A stretch of 15,077 nucleotides of DNA from Candidatus Omnitrophota bacterium (GCA_023136735.1 JAGLQQ010000081.1:1-15077); one strand, 5' to 3'; positions 6,711 to 13,349 are shown, counted from the stretch's first letter. A program made the numbers and translations. Notes: generated from the sequence alone by a model not told the origin.

Positions 6711-8438
6711 TTATTTTTTATATAAAATGTCTTCTTTTACTTGATTGATAAAACTAGCAAGTTTAACCTCGCTAATAATTTTTCCTTTTTCTTCGCCTCT
6801 TTCACTTCTAACGGAAATATAACAACCGTCAACTTCCCGCTGTCCAATAACCAATATATACGGAGCTTTCTGCATTACAGCTTCTCTGATCTTATAACCA
6901 ACCTTTTCGCTCCTTAAATCAATGCCCGTTCTTATCTCCTCAGCATCAAAAACTTTCTTTAAAATTTTTGCATACATATGCTGATTCTCAGTAACCGGCA
7001 CTATCTGTACCTGAACCGGAGATAGCCAAACCGGTAATGCTCCGGCATAGTGCTCAATTAAAGCACCCATAAAACGCTCAAGACTCCCTAAAAGCACTCT
7101 ATGGAGCATAATCGGTCTCTTTTGCTTGCCATCAGATGCTATATAGTTGAGATCAAACCGCTCCGGAAGAGCAAAATCACATTGTATAGTTGCACACTGC
7201 CACAGACGTCCGAGAGCATCTTTTAATTTTATATCAATTTTGGGTCCGTAAAAAGCACCATCCCCCTCATTAATATCAAATTCTAATTTCTTTTCCTGTA
7301 ACGACTCAGTTAGGGCATTAGTTGCTCTCACCCAGTCAGCATCGCTTCCGATAGATTTTTCCGGACGAGTACTCAGCTCAATATGCCATTCTTCAAAACC
7401 AAAAACTTTCATCGTTTCAATTACAAAATCAATAACATCTTTTATTTCTTTTTTAAGCGAATCTTCTGTACAAAAAATATGAGCATCATCCTGAGTAAAT
7501 CCGCGAACTCTGAGAAGACCGTGTAAAACTCCTGATTTCTCATGCCTATACACAGTCCCTAATTCAAAAAGACGCAAAGGCAAGTCTCGATAGCTTCTTG
7601 TCGTTGATTTATAAACCATGATATGCCCAGGACAATTCATGGGCTTAACTGCATATTCCTGATCTTCAACATTGAAGATATACATGTTCTCTTTATAATA
7701 ATCATAATGCCCAGAACGCACCCAAATATTAGATTTTAAAATATGCGGCCCGATTACCAATTCATAACCGCGTTTTCTATGCTCGCTTTTTTCATAATCC
7801 TCAATCAAAGTTCTCAGCAATGCACCTTTGGGATGATAAAGAACCAAGCCTGCTCCCATCTCTGGTGACATTTCAAATAAACCCAACTCTGTCCCGAGTT
7901 TACGATGGTCTCTTTTTTTAGCCTCTTCAAGTCTTTCTAAGTAACTTTGCAGTTCATCCTTGGTCGCAAAACATGTTCCGTATATTCGCTGCAGCATGGG
8001 CTTATTTTCATCACCGCGCCAGTAAGCACCTGCTATTGATAAAAGCTTAAATGCTTTTATTCGTCCTGTTTTTTCAACATGAGGGCCTTTACAAAGATCT
8101 ATAAATTCATCCCCAGTCTTGTAAATAAAAACTTTCTCATCAACCAAGCCGTCAATTAACTCTAGTTTATACGTTTCTTGATGATTTTTAAAATACTCTT
8201 TGGCTTTATCTTTATCCCATTCATCTTTTTCAAAAAGCAGGTTTTTTTTAATGATCTCTTTCATCTTTGCTTCAATTTTTTTCAAGTCTTCAGGGACAAA
8301 AGGATCACTTTTGTCAAAATCATAATAAAACCCATCTTCAATTGAAGGGCCTATGGCTACCTTGACACCCGGATAAAGCGCCTTTACTGCCTGAGCCATT
8401 ATATGCGAACAACTATGTCTTAAAGTATCTAATTCCAT
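6711..8438 (-). CDS. thrS: Threonine-tRNA ligase, short form lacking the TGS domain
   Basis: ThrRS charges tRNA-Thr and edits Ser-tRNA-Thr. The 575-residue protein begins MELDTLRHSCSHIMAQAV, directly at the N2 editing domain. The roughly 60-residue N-terminal TGS (N1) domain of the usual 640-residue enzyme is absent, and an in-frame stop lies 7 codons upstream, so this is not a start error. Editing residues are intact: HSCSH (8-12) and CKGPH (116-120). The catalytic zinc ligands are present: C269 in MNCPGH, H320 in DDAHIF and H446 in MLHR. Class II motif 2 (YRHEKSG, 297-303) and motif 3 (GSLERF, 451-456) are clear, and an anticodon-binding domain follows (about 472-570). ATG 8436-8438 has AGGA about 10 nt upstream. 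It is the first gene of the translation operon, 78 nt after tRNA-Val. Confidence 0.97.
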   Translation of the reverse strand: MELDTLRHSCSHIMAQAVKALYPGVKVAIGPSIEDGFYYDFDKSDPFVPEDLKKIEAKMKEIIKKNLLFEKDEWDKDKAKEYFKNHQETYKLELIDGLVDEKVFIYKTGDEFIDLCKGPHVEKTGRIKAFKLLSIAGAYWRGDENKPMLQRIYGTCFATKDELQSYLERLEEAKKRDHRKLGTELGLFEMSPEMGAGLVLYHPKGALLRTLIEDYEKSEHRKRGYELVIGPHILKSNIWVRSGHYDYYKENMYIFNVEDQEYAVKPMNCPGHIMVYKSTTRSYRDLPLRLFELGTVYRHEKSGVLHGLLRVRGFTQDDAHIFCTEDSLKKEIKDVIDFVIETMKVFGFEEWHIELSTRPEKSIGSDADWVRATNALTESLQEKKLEFDINEGDGAFYGPKIDIKLKDALGRLWQCATIQCDFALPERFDLNYIASDGKQKRPIMLHRVLLGSLERFMGALIEHYAGALPVWLSPVQVQIVPVTENQHMYAKILKKVFDAEEIRTGIDLRSEKVGYKIREAVMQKAPYILVIGQREVDGCYISVRSERGEEKGKIISEVKLASFINQVKEDILYKK

Positions 8439-8494
8439 AATTAATAGTCCTAAGTCTTAAGCTATAAGCTAAAAAAAATTATTTAAAACCTCTT

Positions 8495-8516
8495 TTTCAG
8501 ATTCTTCGTTCTGAAA
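8495..8516 (-). other. Hairpin directly after tRNA-Val
   Basis: A 7-bp inverted repeat (TTTCAGA at 8495-8501 with TCTGAAA at 8510-8516) with an 8-nt loop starts at the base following the encoded CCA of tRNA-Val. It is AT-rich, and no U-run follows at once; the nearest T-run is about 20 nt further on in the minus direction (8471-8478). A processing signal for the tRNA 3' end, a weak terminator or chance are all possible. The 78 nt between tRNA-Val and thrS otherwise hold no recognised signal. Confidence 0.3.
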
Positions 8517-8593
8517 TGGTGGGCGGTACAGAACTCGAATCTGTGACCTTTGCGATGTCAACGCAACGCTCTAACCAACTGAGCTAACCGCCC
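8517..8593 (-). tRNA. tRNA-Val (GAC)
   Basis: Read on minus, a full cloverleaf forms. The acceptor GGGCGGT (8587-8593) pairs with ACCGCCC (8521-8527). The D-loop contains AGCTCAGTTGGTTAGAGC, the anticodon stem/loop is TTGCG-TTGACAT-CGCAA with anticodon GAC, and the T-arm contains GGTTCGAATC-like sequence in the form AGATTCGAATCT. The discriminator base is A at 8520 and CCA is encoded at 8517-8519. The first 23 nt overlap the 3' end of the upstream methyltransferase reading frame. Confidence 0.96.
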
Positions 8594-9287
8594 CTATTAT
8601 TTTTTTTCTCAATAGCGCGTGTCCGCGAAAGCAGTTAAGGATTTGCACATCGAATAAAGTTGCATTGTCTTTTAAAAATCTGTTTACTGCCTGAAAAACA
8701 CGACAGCTCCCCAGGAAGATATCGTCAATAACAATTATCCCGTTCTCTGCTAGAATATCCTTTGTAATATTTAAATCATGCAAACACCCTTTATAAGAAT
8801 GATCCCCATCGACATGAATCAAATCAAAACGTGTATCACCCACTAAAGTCTTGAGATTTCCGATCTTCTGGCTGTTAGCATTAATGAGCTTGAATTTATC
8901 GGTTACAGATTTAATATTATCAAATGCAATGCGTTCTGATCCACTTTCATAGCTTTGATTATCAATTCCAATTGCACTGGAAAAGGAATTTGACTCCTGA
9001 GCACCCTTAACAAGGCTTATCAAAGAATATCCGTACCTTACCCCGATTTCTAAAATATTTTTAGGCGAGAAATACCTGCCGTAAGAATAATAATAGTTAT
9101 AATAGTCTTCTATCCCTAAGTTATTATATGCAGTTAATCCGGGATCTCCCTTAATTAGAAAATCTTTGATCTGAGGAAAACTATTTTCAATAAATTTACC
9201 ATCTATAATATTTTTTATACAGTTATGCCTTAGATTCATGATTTGCAACTGACCTAACTTACATAATTTTTTAAGCTTTTTTATCAT
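8571..9287 (-). CDS. Class I SAM-dependent methyltransferase (Methyltransf_24 type)
   Basis: The 238-residue protein has the SAM-binding loop ILEIGVRYGYS at 78-88, the acidic strand-2 end GIDN at 107-110, then DLIHVDGDHSY at 155-165 and VIDDI at 186-190. This is the pattern of the Methyltransf_24/CmcI-like group, often found in glycan or natural-product pathways. No substrate can be read from the sequence. Residues 60-72 are very Tyr-rich. ATG 9285-9287 has AGGGGAA 8 nt upstream. The last codons (GAVSSVG and the TAG at 8571-8573) are written in the first 23 nt of tRNA-Val, so the natural C-terminus may have been replaced by tRNA sequence. It is the only protein gene in a tRNA cluster, with no pathway partners beside it, consistent with an inserted gene. 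Confidence 0.85.
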   Translation of the reverse strand: MIKKLKKLCKLGQLQIMNLRHNCIKNIIDGKFIENSFPQIKDFLIKGDPGLTAYNNLGIEDYYNYYYSYGRYFSPKNILEIGVRYGYSLISLVKGAQESNSFSSAIGIDNQSYESGSERIAFDNIKSVTDKFKLINANSQKIGNLKTLVGDTRFDLIHVDGDHSYKGCLHDLNITKDILAENGIIVIDDIFLGSCRVFQAVNRFLKDNATLFDVQILNCFRGHALLRKKIIGAVSSVG

Positions 9288-9387
9288 TAATATTTCCCCT
9301 GATTACCTCTTTAGCTTAGAATTAGGGATTAACGTAAAGTTTTTTCTAACCCCTATTCTCCAAACCCTACACCCTGTTGGTTTAAAA

Positions 9388-9470
9388 TGGGCGAGAAGGG
9401 ATTCGAACCCTTACGGCCGTTAAGCCAATGGATTTTAAGTCCATCGTGTATGCCATTCCACCACTCGCCC
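9388..9470 (-). tRNA. tRNA-Leu (UAA)
   Basis: The acceptor GGGCGAG (9464-9470) pairs with CTCGCCC (9389-9395), with discriminator A at 9388. The anticodon stem/loop is ATGGA-CTTAAAA-TCCAT with anticodon UAA. A long variable arm (TTGGCTTAACGGCCGT region) marks a class II tRNA, and the T-arm contains GGGTTCGAATCCC. No CCA follows (TTT instead), so the end must be added by the CCA-adding enzyme, unlike the two neighbouring tRNAs. Confidence 0.96.
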
Positions 9471-9483
9471 AAATTATCAAATT

Positions 9484-9492
9484 ATTATACCA
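9484..9492 (-). promoter_or_regulatory. Extended -10 promoter for tRNA-Leu
   Basis: On minus, TGG-TATAAT (9492-9484) is a perfect -10 hexamer with the extended TGn element, 13 nt before the tRNA 5' end, which puts the likely start a few bases upstream of the tRNA. A TTGACT (9511-9516) lies 21 nt upstream of the -10, longer than the ideal spacing, so the extended -10 probably does most of the work. Confidence 0.65.
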
Positions 9493-9522
9493 CAAACAAC
9501 CAAATCCTGAAGTCAATTTTTC

Positions 9523-9597
9523 TGGAGGCGGCGAGCGGATTCGAACCGCTGAATAGAGGTTTTGCAGACCTCTGCCTTCCCACTTGGCTACGCCGCC
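9523..9597 (-). tRNA. tRNA-Cys (GCA)
   Basis: The acceptor GGCGGCG (9591-9597) pairs with CGCCGCC (9527-9533). The discriminator is U at 9526, the identity base expected for Cys, and CCA is encoded at 9523-9525. The anticodon stem/loop is AGAGGT-CTGCAAA-ACCTCT with anticodon GCA, and the T-arm contains GCGGTTCGAATCCGC. It lies 52 nt upstream of tRNA-Leu on the same strand. Confidence 0.96.
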
Positions 9598-9605
9598 TAA
9601 ACTTT

Positions 9606-9635
9606 ATTAAAAATCAAGCACTTAAGAAGAACCAA
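9606..9635 (-). promoter_or_regulatory. Possible tRNA-Cys promoter overlapping the upstream terminator
   Basis: On minus, TTGGTT (9635-9630) and TTTAAT (9611-9606) are separated by 18 nt, and the -10 lies 8 nt before the tRNA-Cys 5' end, a suitable distance for a very short leader. The -35 is poor. Its bases also form the terminator loop and 3' arm, so this would be a compact terminator-promoter junction. Confidence 0.35.
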
Positions 9636-9647
9636 TTCCTAAGTGCT
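9609..9647 (-). terminator. Rho-independent terminator of the yicC-pseudopilin operon
   Basis: On minus, AGCACTTAGGAA (9647-9636) pairs with TTCTTAAGTGCT (9628-9617) to give a 12-bp stem with one G-U pair and a 7-nt loop. TGA and then a five-T run (9613-9609) follow. It begins 41 nt after the pseudopilin stop and lies before tRNA-Cys, cleanly separating the protein operon from the tRNA block. Confidence 0.85.
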
Positions 9648-9688
9648 CAATTTAATATCAAAGTCAATTTAAAAACTCAAGGCTAATA

Positions 9689-10153
9689 TCAACCTCCTGG
9701 AACATATTCCACATGTCCATCTATAGACAGCTTGTTTCTGCCTCCGGCATGAACCGTCGTTGCATCCTCAACTATAAAAGTAGCTGAAATATCCGTTATT
9801 GCCGGTGTAGTATAAGTATAGTCACCGCCTGAGGGTACGCCACCCAAATCACTTAATGTAGTACCAGTACTTGGACAAATAAATACTTTCAAATTATCAA
9901 TATAACTATCTTCCAAATTTGCCACGTCATAAAGAATATCCAGACTATTGCCTTGTGGAAAAGCATCATTATAATCAAGTCTATATAATGCTATCGCTAA
10001 ACCTATTTGCTTTAAGTTGTTCATACAGCTTGTTCTGCGGCCCTGTTCCCTGGCCTTTCCCAATGCAGGCAAAAGAAATCCGGCTAAAATAACAATGATT
10101 GCGATTACCACCAGTAATTCAACTAGAGTAAAACCCTTTTTCTTACTTACCAT
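9689..10153 (-). CDS. Type IV pilin-like / pseudopilin with H-x9-DG tail
   Basis: The 154-residue protein starts with a classic prepilin leader. Residues 1-7 are MVSKKKG, with prepilin peptidase cleavage expected between Gly7 and Phe8; FTLVELLVVIAIIVILAGFL follows, with the conserved Glu at mature position 5 (E12). After the N-terminal helix come TSCMNNLKQIGLAIALY (41-57), a second Cys at 93, and a C-terminal HAGGRNKLSIDG (135-146), the H-x9-DG motif seen in the abundant short pseudopilins of Planctomycetes, Lentisphaerae, Verrucomicrobia and Omnitrophota. These proteins insert in the inner membrane and can assemble into type II/IV-like pseudopili. ATG 10151-10153 has AGGAGGT 6 nt upstream, and the coaB stop lies within the first codons (ATGGTAA), a coupling overlap. 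Its role at the end of a CoA-synthesis operon is not obvious. Confidence 0.92.
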   Translation of the reverse strand: MVSKKKGFTLVELLVVIAIIVILAGFLLPALGKAREQGRRTSCMNNLKQIGLAIALYRLDYNDAFPQGNSLDILYDVANLEDSYIDNLKVFICPSTGTTLSDLGGVPSGGDYTYTTPAITDISATFIVEDATTVHAGGRNKLSIDGHVEYVPGG

Positions 10154-10833
10154 AACTTACCTCCTTTTTTGGGTTGCATTAAAATATAACATAACTTATC
10201 TGCCCTGTCAAGAATAATTCTGGCAAGCATTTTTTTGCTGATTTTAGAATGCTTTTTTACATTTCCCCCCTCAATCAAAAATGCCGTAAGTTGTCTTTTA
10301 CCAAAAGGAACGCTCTTTTCAGAAAGAAGGTTCCCCACAATAAGATCAAGGTTTTTGCTCTTGAGTTTTTTAAGACTGTTTTCAACAACATTTTCCGTCT
10401 CTAAGGCAAAGCCAATAAGCACCTTATTTTTCTTTTTCCGGGCCAGGCCCTTTAATATATCAGGATTCTTAACCAGTTTTATTTCAGGCAAGCCATTATC
10501 CTTTTTGATTTTTCTGTTGCTTATCTTTGCCGGACGAAAATCAGCCACAGCAGCCGTGCAAATAATTATGTCAGCCCAGTCAAAAAATCTATCTGTGCAT
10601 TTCTTAAGCTCTAGAGCACTGTTAAAACAAACCGTCTTTACCCCCACCGGAGCATCTAAGTGTGTGGGACCGGAAAGCAAAACAACATCATTCCCTCGCC
10701 TTTTTGCACTTTGAGCAAGAATATAGCCGATAGTACCAGTTGAGGGATTTGAAATAAAACGAATTGGGTCAATAAACTCTCGGGTGGGTCCAGCTGTAAT
10801 AAGGATATTGTGTTTTAACTGCTTTTTTTTCAT
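10147..10833 (-). CDS. coaB: Phosphopantothenate-cysteine ligase (separate CoaB)
   Basis: CoaB joins cysteine to 4'-phosphopantothenate using a nucleotide-activated intermediate, the step before CoaC decarboxylation in CoA synthesis. The 228-residue protein has ILITAGPTREFIDPIRFISN (10-29) and STGTIGY (31-37) for nucleotide binding. AAVADFRP (94-101), KIKK (108-111, carrying the lysine expected to contact the acyl intermediate) and LIGFALETE (139-147) complete the family signature. In most bacteria this domain is fused behind CoaC. Here it is a separate gene whose ATG overlaps the coaC stop by 4 nt (ATGA), so coupled translation would give matched amounts. Both junction ends are orderly, so this looks like a true split and not a frameshift. 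It overlaps the pseudopilin start by 7 nt. Confidence 0.95.
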   Translation of the reverse strand: MKKKQLKHNILITAGPTREFIDPIRFISNPSTGTIGYILAQSAKRRGNDVVLLSGPTHLDAPVGVKTVCFNSALELKKCTDRFFDWADIIICTAAVADFRPAKISNRKIKKDNGLPEIKLVKNPDILKGLARKKKNKVLIGFALETENVVENSLKKLKSKNLDLIVGNLLSEKSVPFGKRQLTAFLIEGGNVKKHSKISKKMLARIILDRADKLCYILMQPKKGGKLW

Positions 10834-11372
10834 TTAAGCAATTTTTCTATTTGTCCGGCGATACTTTCTACTGGAGCCAAATGTCCGACACCAACTCTTC
10901 CACAGGCGAGTTCTCCTTCTACGGGCGCTACAATAGTATAGCCAAAGCTCTTGAGTTTCTTTAGATTTTCTTTTACAGTCGGATGCTCATACATATTATC
11001 GTTCATCGCAGGAGCAATAAGCACTTTTGCTTTAGTTGCAGTAATCACGCAGCTTAAAATCTCATCACAGAGACCATTTGCGAGTTTGGCAATAAAATTA
11101 GCTGTTGCTGGAACAACTGCAACCAGATCCATTTGATCAGCTATTGCAATGTGCTCAGGCTCCCAATGTATCTGATCATCAAACATCTCCATGGCAACCG
11201 GTCTGGCCGTCAATGTTCTAAAAGTAAGCGGTGTTACAAACTTTGCCGCATTGGCTGTCATGGCAGCCCTAACCCCGTAACCACTCTTTCTTAAAATCCT
11301 AATGAGCTCACAAGCCTTATAGGCACTAATTCCACCTGTAACGCCAATAAGGATTTCTTTATTCTTCTTCAT
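10830..11372 (-). CDS. coaC: Phosphopantothenoylcysteine decarboxylase (separate CoaC)
   Basis: CoaC is an FMN flavoprotein that oxidatively decarboxylates phosphopantothenoylcysteine to phosphopantetheine. The 180-residue protein shows the flavin-phosphate loop GVTGGISAYKA (10-20), the active-site His in PEHIAIADQMD (72-82, His74), the substrate clamp PAMNDNMY (121-128) and the Cys-containing flap ACGRVGVG (156-163, Cys157), so it should be active. The length is that of a stand-alone CoaC. ATG 11370-11372 lies 7 nt after the rpoZ stop with only weak purine bases (GAAGAT) before it. The stop overlaps the coaB start. Confidence 0.95.
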   Translation of the reverse strand: MKKNKEILIGVTGGISAYKACELIRILRKSGYGVRAAMTANAAKFVTPLTFRTLTARPVAMEMFDDQIHWEPEHIAIADQMDLVAVVPATANFIAKLANGLCDEILSCVITATKAKVLIAPAMNDNMYEHPTVKENLKKLKSFGYTIVAPVEGELACGRVGVGHLAPVESIAGQIEKLLK

Positions 11373-11379
11373 GTTTTTT

Positions 11380-11574
11380 TCAATCTTCTATTTTAAATTC
11401 AATCATTCCCTCTGCTATTTCTTCTAACGCAATTGCAGAAAGTTTTTTATTCACTGTGTCAATCTTAGCTTTATAACCTGCAGTTAATTCTGAAGTTCTC
11501 AGTCCAGCCAGTATTACCAGCTTAAAGATACTTCCTGTCTGTTTAATAAGATCTTCAATCGGTATTTCAGTCAT
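11380..11574 (-). CDS. rpoZ: DNA-directed RNA polymerase omega subunit
   Basis: The 64-residue protein has the small omega architecture: an N-terminal helix (EIPIEDLIKQTGSIFKLVIL), then AGLRTSELTAGYKAKI, and the C-terminal region with AIALEEIAEG that packs on beta-prime. Omega chaperones beta-prime and, in some bacteria, forms part of the ppGpp site. ATG 11572-11574 has a strong GGAGGAG in the 12-nt gap after gmk. The gmk-rpoZ-coaBC order is widespread in bacteria, which supports the call for this short gene. Confidence 0.93.
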   Translation of the reverse strand: MTEIPIEDLIKQTGSIFKLVILAGLRTSELTAGYKAKIDTVNKKLSAIALEEIAEGMIEFKIED

Positions 11575-11586
11575 CAGTTTCTCCTC

Positions 11587-12168
11587 CTAGTTTTTGTCTC
11601 TTTGGCACCTTGAAGCAATAAATATTGACTTCAATTCTTCAAATGCGGTTTTAAGATCATCGTTAATTACTTCATAATCATAATATTTCAAAAATGTCAG
11701 TTCTTTTTTCGCAATCTTCAATCTGGAATTTATCACTTTCGTACTATCAGTTTTTCTTTTCTCAAGCCTCTTGCGCAGATGTTTGATCGACGGAGGCAGT
11801 ATAAAAATAAAGATACAACCTTTCTTAAAGTTTTTTCTGATCTGCATTGCACCTTGAACATCAATCGTAAGCACCACATCTCTATTTTTATTTAAATTAC
11901 TCTCTACAAATTTCTTAGGAGTCCCATAATAGTTACCAAATACTTTTGCATATTCAATGAACTCTTTAGTCTTTAATCTTTTTTTAAATTCTTCAACACT
12001 AATAAAAGAATAGTCTTTACCATTTTTTTCACCCGGTCTTTTTTCTCTCGTTGTCATAGACACAGATCTGACGACTCCGGGAAGCCGCTTTATGATCTCT
12101 TCACATAGCGTAGTTTTACCTGCTCCAGAAGGAGCAGAAACAACAAAGAGCCTGCCTTTCTTATTCAT
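11587..12168 (-). CDS. gmk: Guanylate kinase
   Basis: Gmk phosphorylates GMP to GDP with ATP. The 193-residue protein has the P-loop SAPSGAGKTT (11-20), the GMP-binding region SVSMTTREKRPGEKNGKDYSF (from Ser35; Arg41, Arg44 and the Tyr are family contacts), YYGTPKKFVE (80-89), the Walker B-like TIDVQGAMQIRK (101-112) and the Arg-rich lid RLEKRKTDS. The length is normal. Its ATG lies inside the last codons of remA (8-nt overlap), implying coupled translation. Confidence 0.97.
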   Translation of the reverse strand: MNKKGRLFVVSAPSGAGKTTLCEEIIKRLPGVVRSVSMTTREKRPGEKNGKDYSFISVEEFKKRLKTKEFIEYAKVFGNYYGTPKKFVESNLNKNRDVVLTIDVQGAMQIRKNFKKGCIFIFILPPSIKHLRKRLEKRKTDSTKVINSRLKIAKKELTFLKYYDYEVINDDLKTAFEELKSIFIASRCQRDKN

Positions 12169-12415
12169 TCCTATCTTCTATCCTTTGTGTAACGGTTTCA
12201 GGCTGAATACTTGAAAGAATAACATGATCGCTGTCTGTAATAATCACAGCGCGTGTGCGACGGCCGTTAGTAGCATCAATAAGCTTGTTCTGGCGTCTTG
12301 CCTCTTCTTTGAGCCTCTTAACAGGAGCAGCATCAGCATTCACAACCGATATGATGCGCTTAAGAACAACAACATTATTATAACCAATGTTTACAAGATA
12401 TTTATTAGTCAGCAT
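12161..12415 (-). CDS. DUF370/RemA family protein
   Basis: The 84-residue protein shows the DUF370 pattern: a short start (MLTNKYLVNIGYNNVVV), a strand-rich core with RIISVVNADAAPVKRL, and RQNKLIDATNGRRTRAVIIT (41-60), the family's most conserved stretch. Bacillus RemA is a DNA-binding regulator of biofilm matrix and osmoprotection genes. In other phyla the function is uncertain, so no gene symbol is given. The conserved neighbourhood (yicC before, gmk after) is typical and adds confidence. Its start overlaps the yicC stop by one base (TAATG) and its stop overlaps gmk, so all three are likely translated as a coupled unit. Confidence 0.93.
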   Translation of the reverse strand: MLTNKYLVNIGYNNVVVLKRIISVVNADAAPVKRLKEEARRQNKLIDATNGRRTRAVIITDSDHVILSSIQPETVTQRIEDRNE

Positions 12416-13293
12416 TATTCTATATTTTGTACCTGCTCTCTAATTTTTTCAATTTCACCTTTTACAAAAATTACTTCCTTAGAAATTTGAAAATCCGATG
12501 ACTTCGCACCCACAGTATTGATTTCTCGATGCAGCTCCTGGGCAATAAAATCAAGCATCTTCCCCACTTCGTTTGTGCTTCTTAATGTACTTTTGAAGTT
12601 AACAAGATGCGCAGATATTCTGGTCAGTTCTTCAGCAATATCACAACTCCTGGCAAAAATGGCAACCTCTGCATTTATCCTCTCTCGACGCATTCCGTTT
12701 TCATCTTTGACCTTACCCACTTTTCTTTTCAGATTCTGTTTGTACTTATTTATTTCCTTAGGAAGGAAACTTTTGATCTTAACTACCGATTTTGCAATAT
12801 TCCTGAGCCTAAGCAATAAGTCTTTATTGAGAGCAGCTCCCTCTTTTCGCCTCATTTTAATAAGGTTACTAAGCGCTTTTTCAAGAGCATTAAGAGTTGA
12901 ACGCCATAAAATTTTCTTGTTCTCTTTTTTAGGCTCAGAAACTATTACCTCAGGAAAAGACAAAAGTTGATTTAAGGTTATGTCATCTTTTAAATTGAAC
13001 TTCTTTTTTGCTTGCTTCAAAAGCCCGTAATAACGTTTTAATCTTTTTTCATCCAATTTGATATCTAGCGACTTATCATAAGTAGTCTCGCAATTAACCC
13101 AAAGGTATAATTTACCGCGTCTGACTTTTTTCCTTATTTCCTTCTTTACCTGTTCCTCGATTAGCTGCAGGTTCTGAGGCAATTTCAAACTATGCTCGAA
13201 AAACTTATGATTAAATGTTTTTAACTCAACACTTATCCGCGCGTCTTTAAAGTTAACCACGCCTTTACCGAAACCAGTCATGCTTTTTATCAA
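12415..13293 (-). CDS. YicC family endoribonuclease, TTG start
   Basis: The 292-residue protein has the YicC N-terminal signature (M)IKSMTGFGKG and the C-terminal DUF1732 block ending in HREINTVGAKSSDFQISKE (256-274) and KGEIEKIREQVQNIE, both near-diagnostic. YicC proteins are Mn-dependent endoribonucleases linked to small-RNA turnover and stress. The start is TTG at 13291-13293: AGGAG lies 6 nt upstream of it, while the internal ATG at 13279-13281 would be 18 nt away and would lose the conserved first residues. It is the first gene after a consensus promoter and heads the operon through remA, gmk, rpoZ, coaC, coaB and the pseudopilin. Confidence 0.95.
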   Translation of the reverse strand: MIKSMTGFGKGVVNFKDARISVELKTFNHKFFEHSLKLPQNLQLIEEQVKKEIRKKVRRGKLYLWVNCETTYDKSLDIKLDEKRLKRYYGLLKQAKKKFNLKDDITLNQLLSFPEVIVSEPKKENKKILWRSTLNALEKALSNLIKMRRKEGAALNKDLLLRLRNIAKSVVKIKSFLPKEINKYKQNLKRKVGKVKDENGMRRERINAEVAIFARSCDIAEELTRISAHLVNFKSTLRSTNEVGKMLDFIAQELHREINTVGAKSSDFQISKEVIFVKGEIEKIREQVQNIE

Positions 13294-13320
13294 AGTATTC
13301 TCCTCTTAGTTTAAACGATA

Positions 13321-13349
13321 ATTGTACTTGAATTGGCTAAAAATGTCAA
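13321..13349 (-). promoter_or_regulatory. Sigma70 promoter of the yicC operon
   Basis: On minus, a perfect -35 TTGACA (13349-13344) is separated by 17 nt from a near-perfect -10 TACAAT (13326-13321). Transcription would start around 13313-13315, leaving a leader of about 20 nt that contains the yicC ribosome site (AGGAG). This is the clearest protein-gene promoter in the window. Confidence 0.88.

Noticed and set aside
8439..8516. Possible T-box leader before thrS
   Set aside because: Only 78 nt lie between tRNA-Val and thrS, with no T-box sequence or antiterminator fold visible.
9338..9375. G-rich run on minus as a G-quadruplex upstream of the methyltransferase
   Set aside because: Three G-runs of three or more and one GG, with an uneven long loop, are too weak to claim.
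9387..9686. 99-residue plus-strand frame containing GFEPLRPLSQ and GFEPLNRGF
   Set aside because: It is the antisense reading of tRNA-Leu and tRNA-Cys; GFEP is the T-loop consensus read backwards.
10235..10714. 159-residue plus-strand frame
   Set aside because: Antisense shadow of coaB, with Ser/Phe-rich low-information content.
10826..10840. Frameshift breaking a fused coaBC
   Set aside because: Both halves have normal ends with an ATGA start-stop overlap at the domain linker, so a true gene split is simpler.
12518..12970. 150-residue plus-strand frame
   Set aside because: Antisense shadow of yicC.
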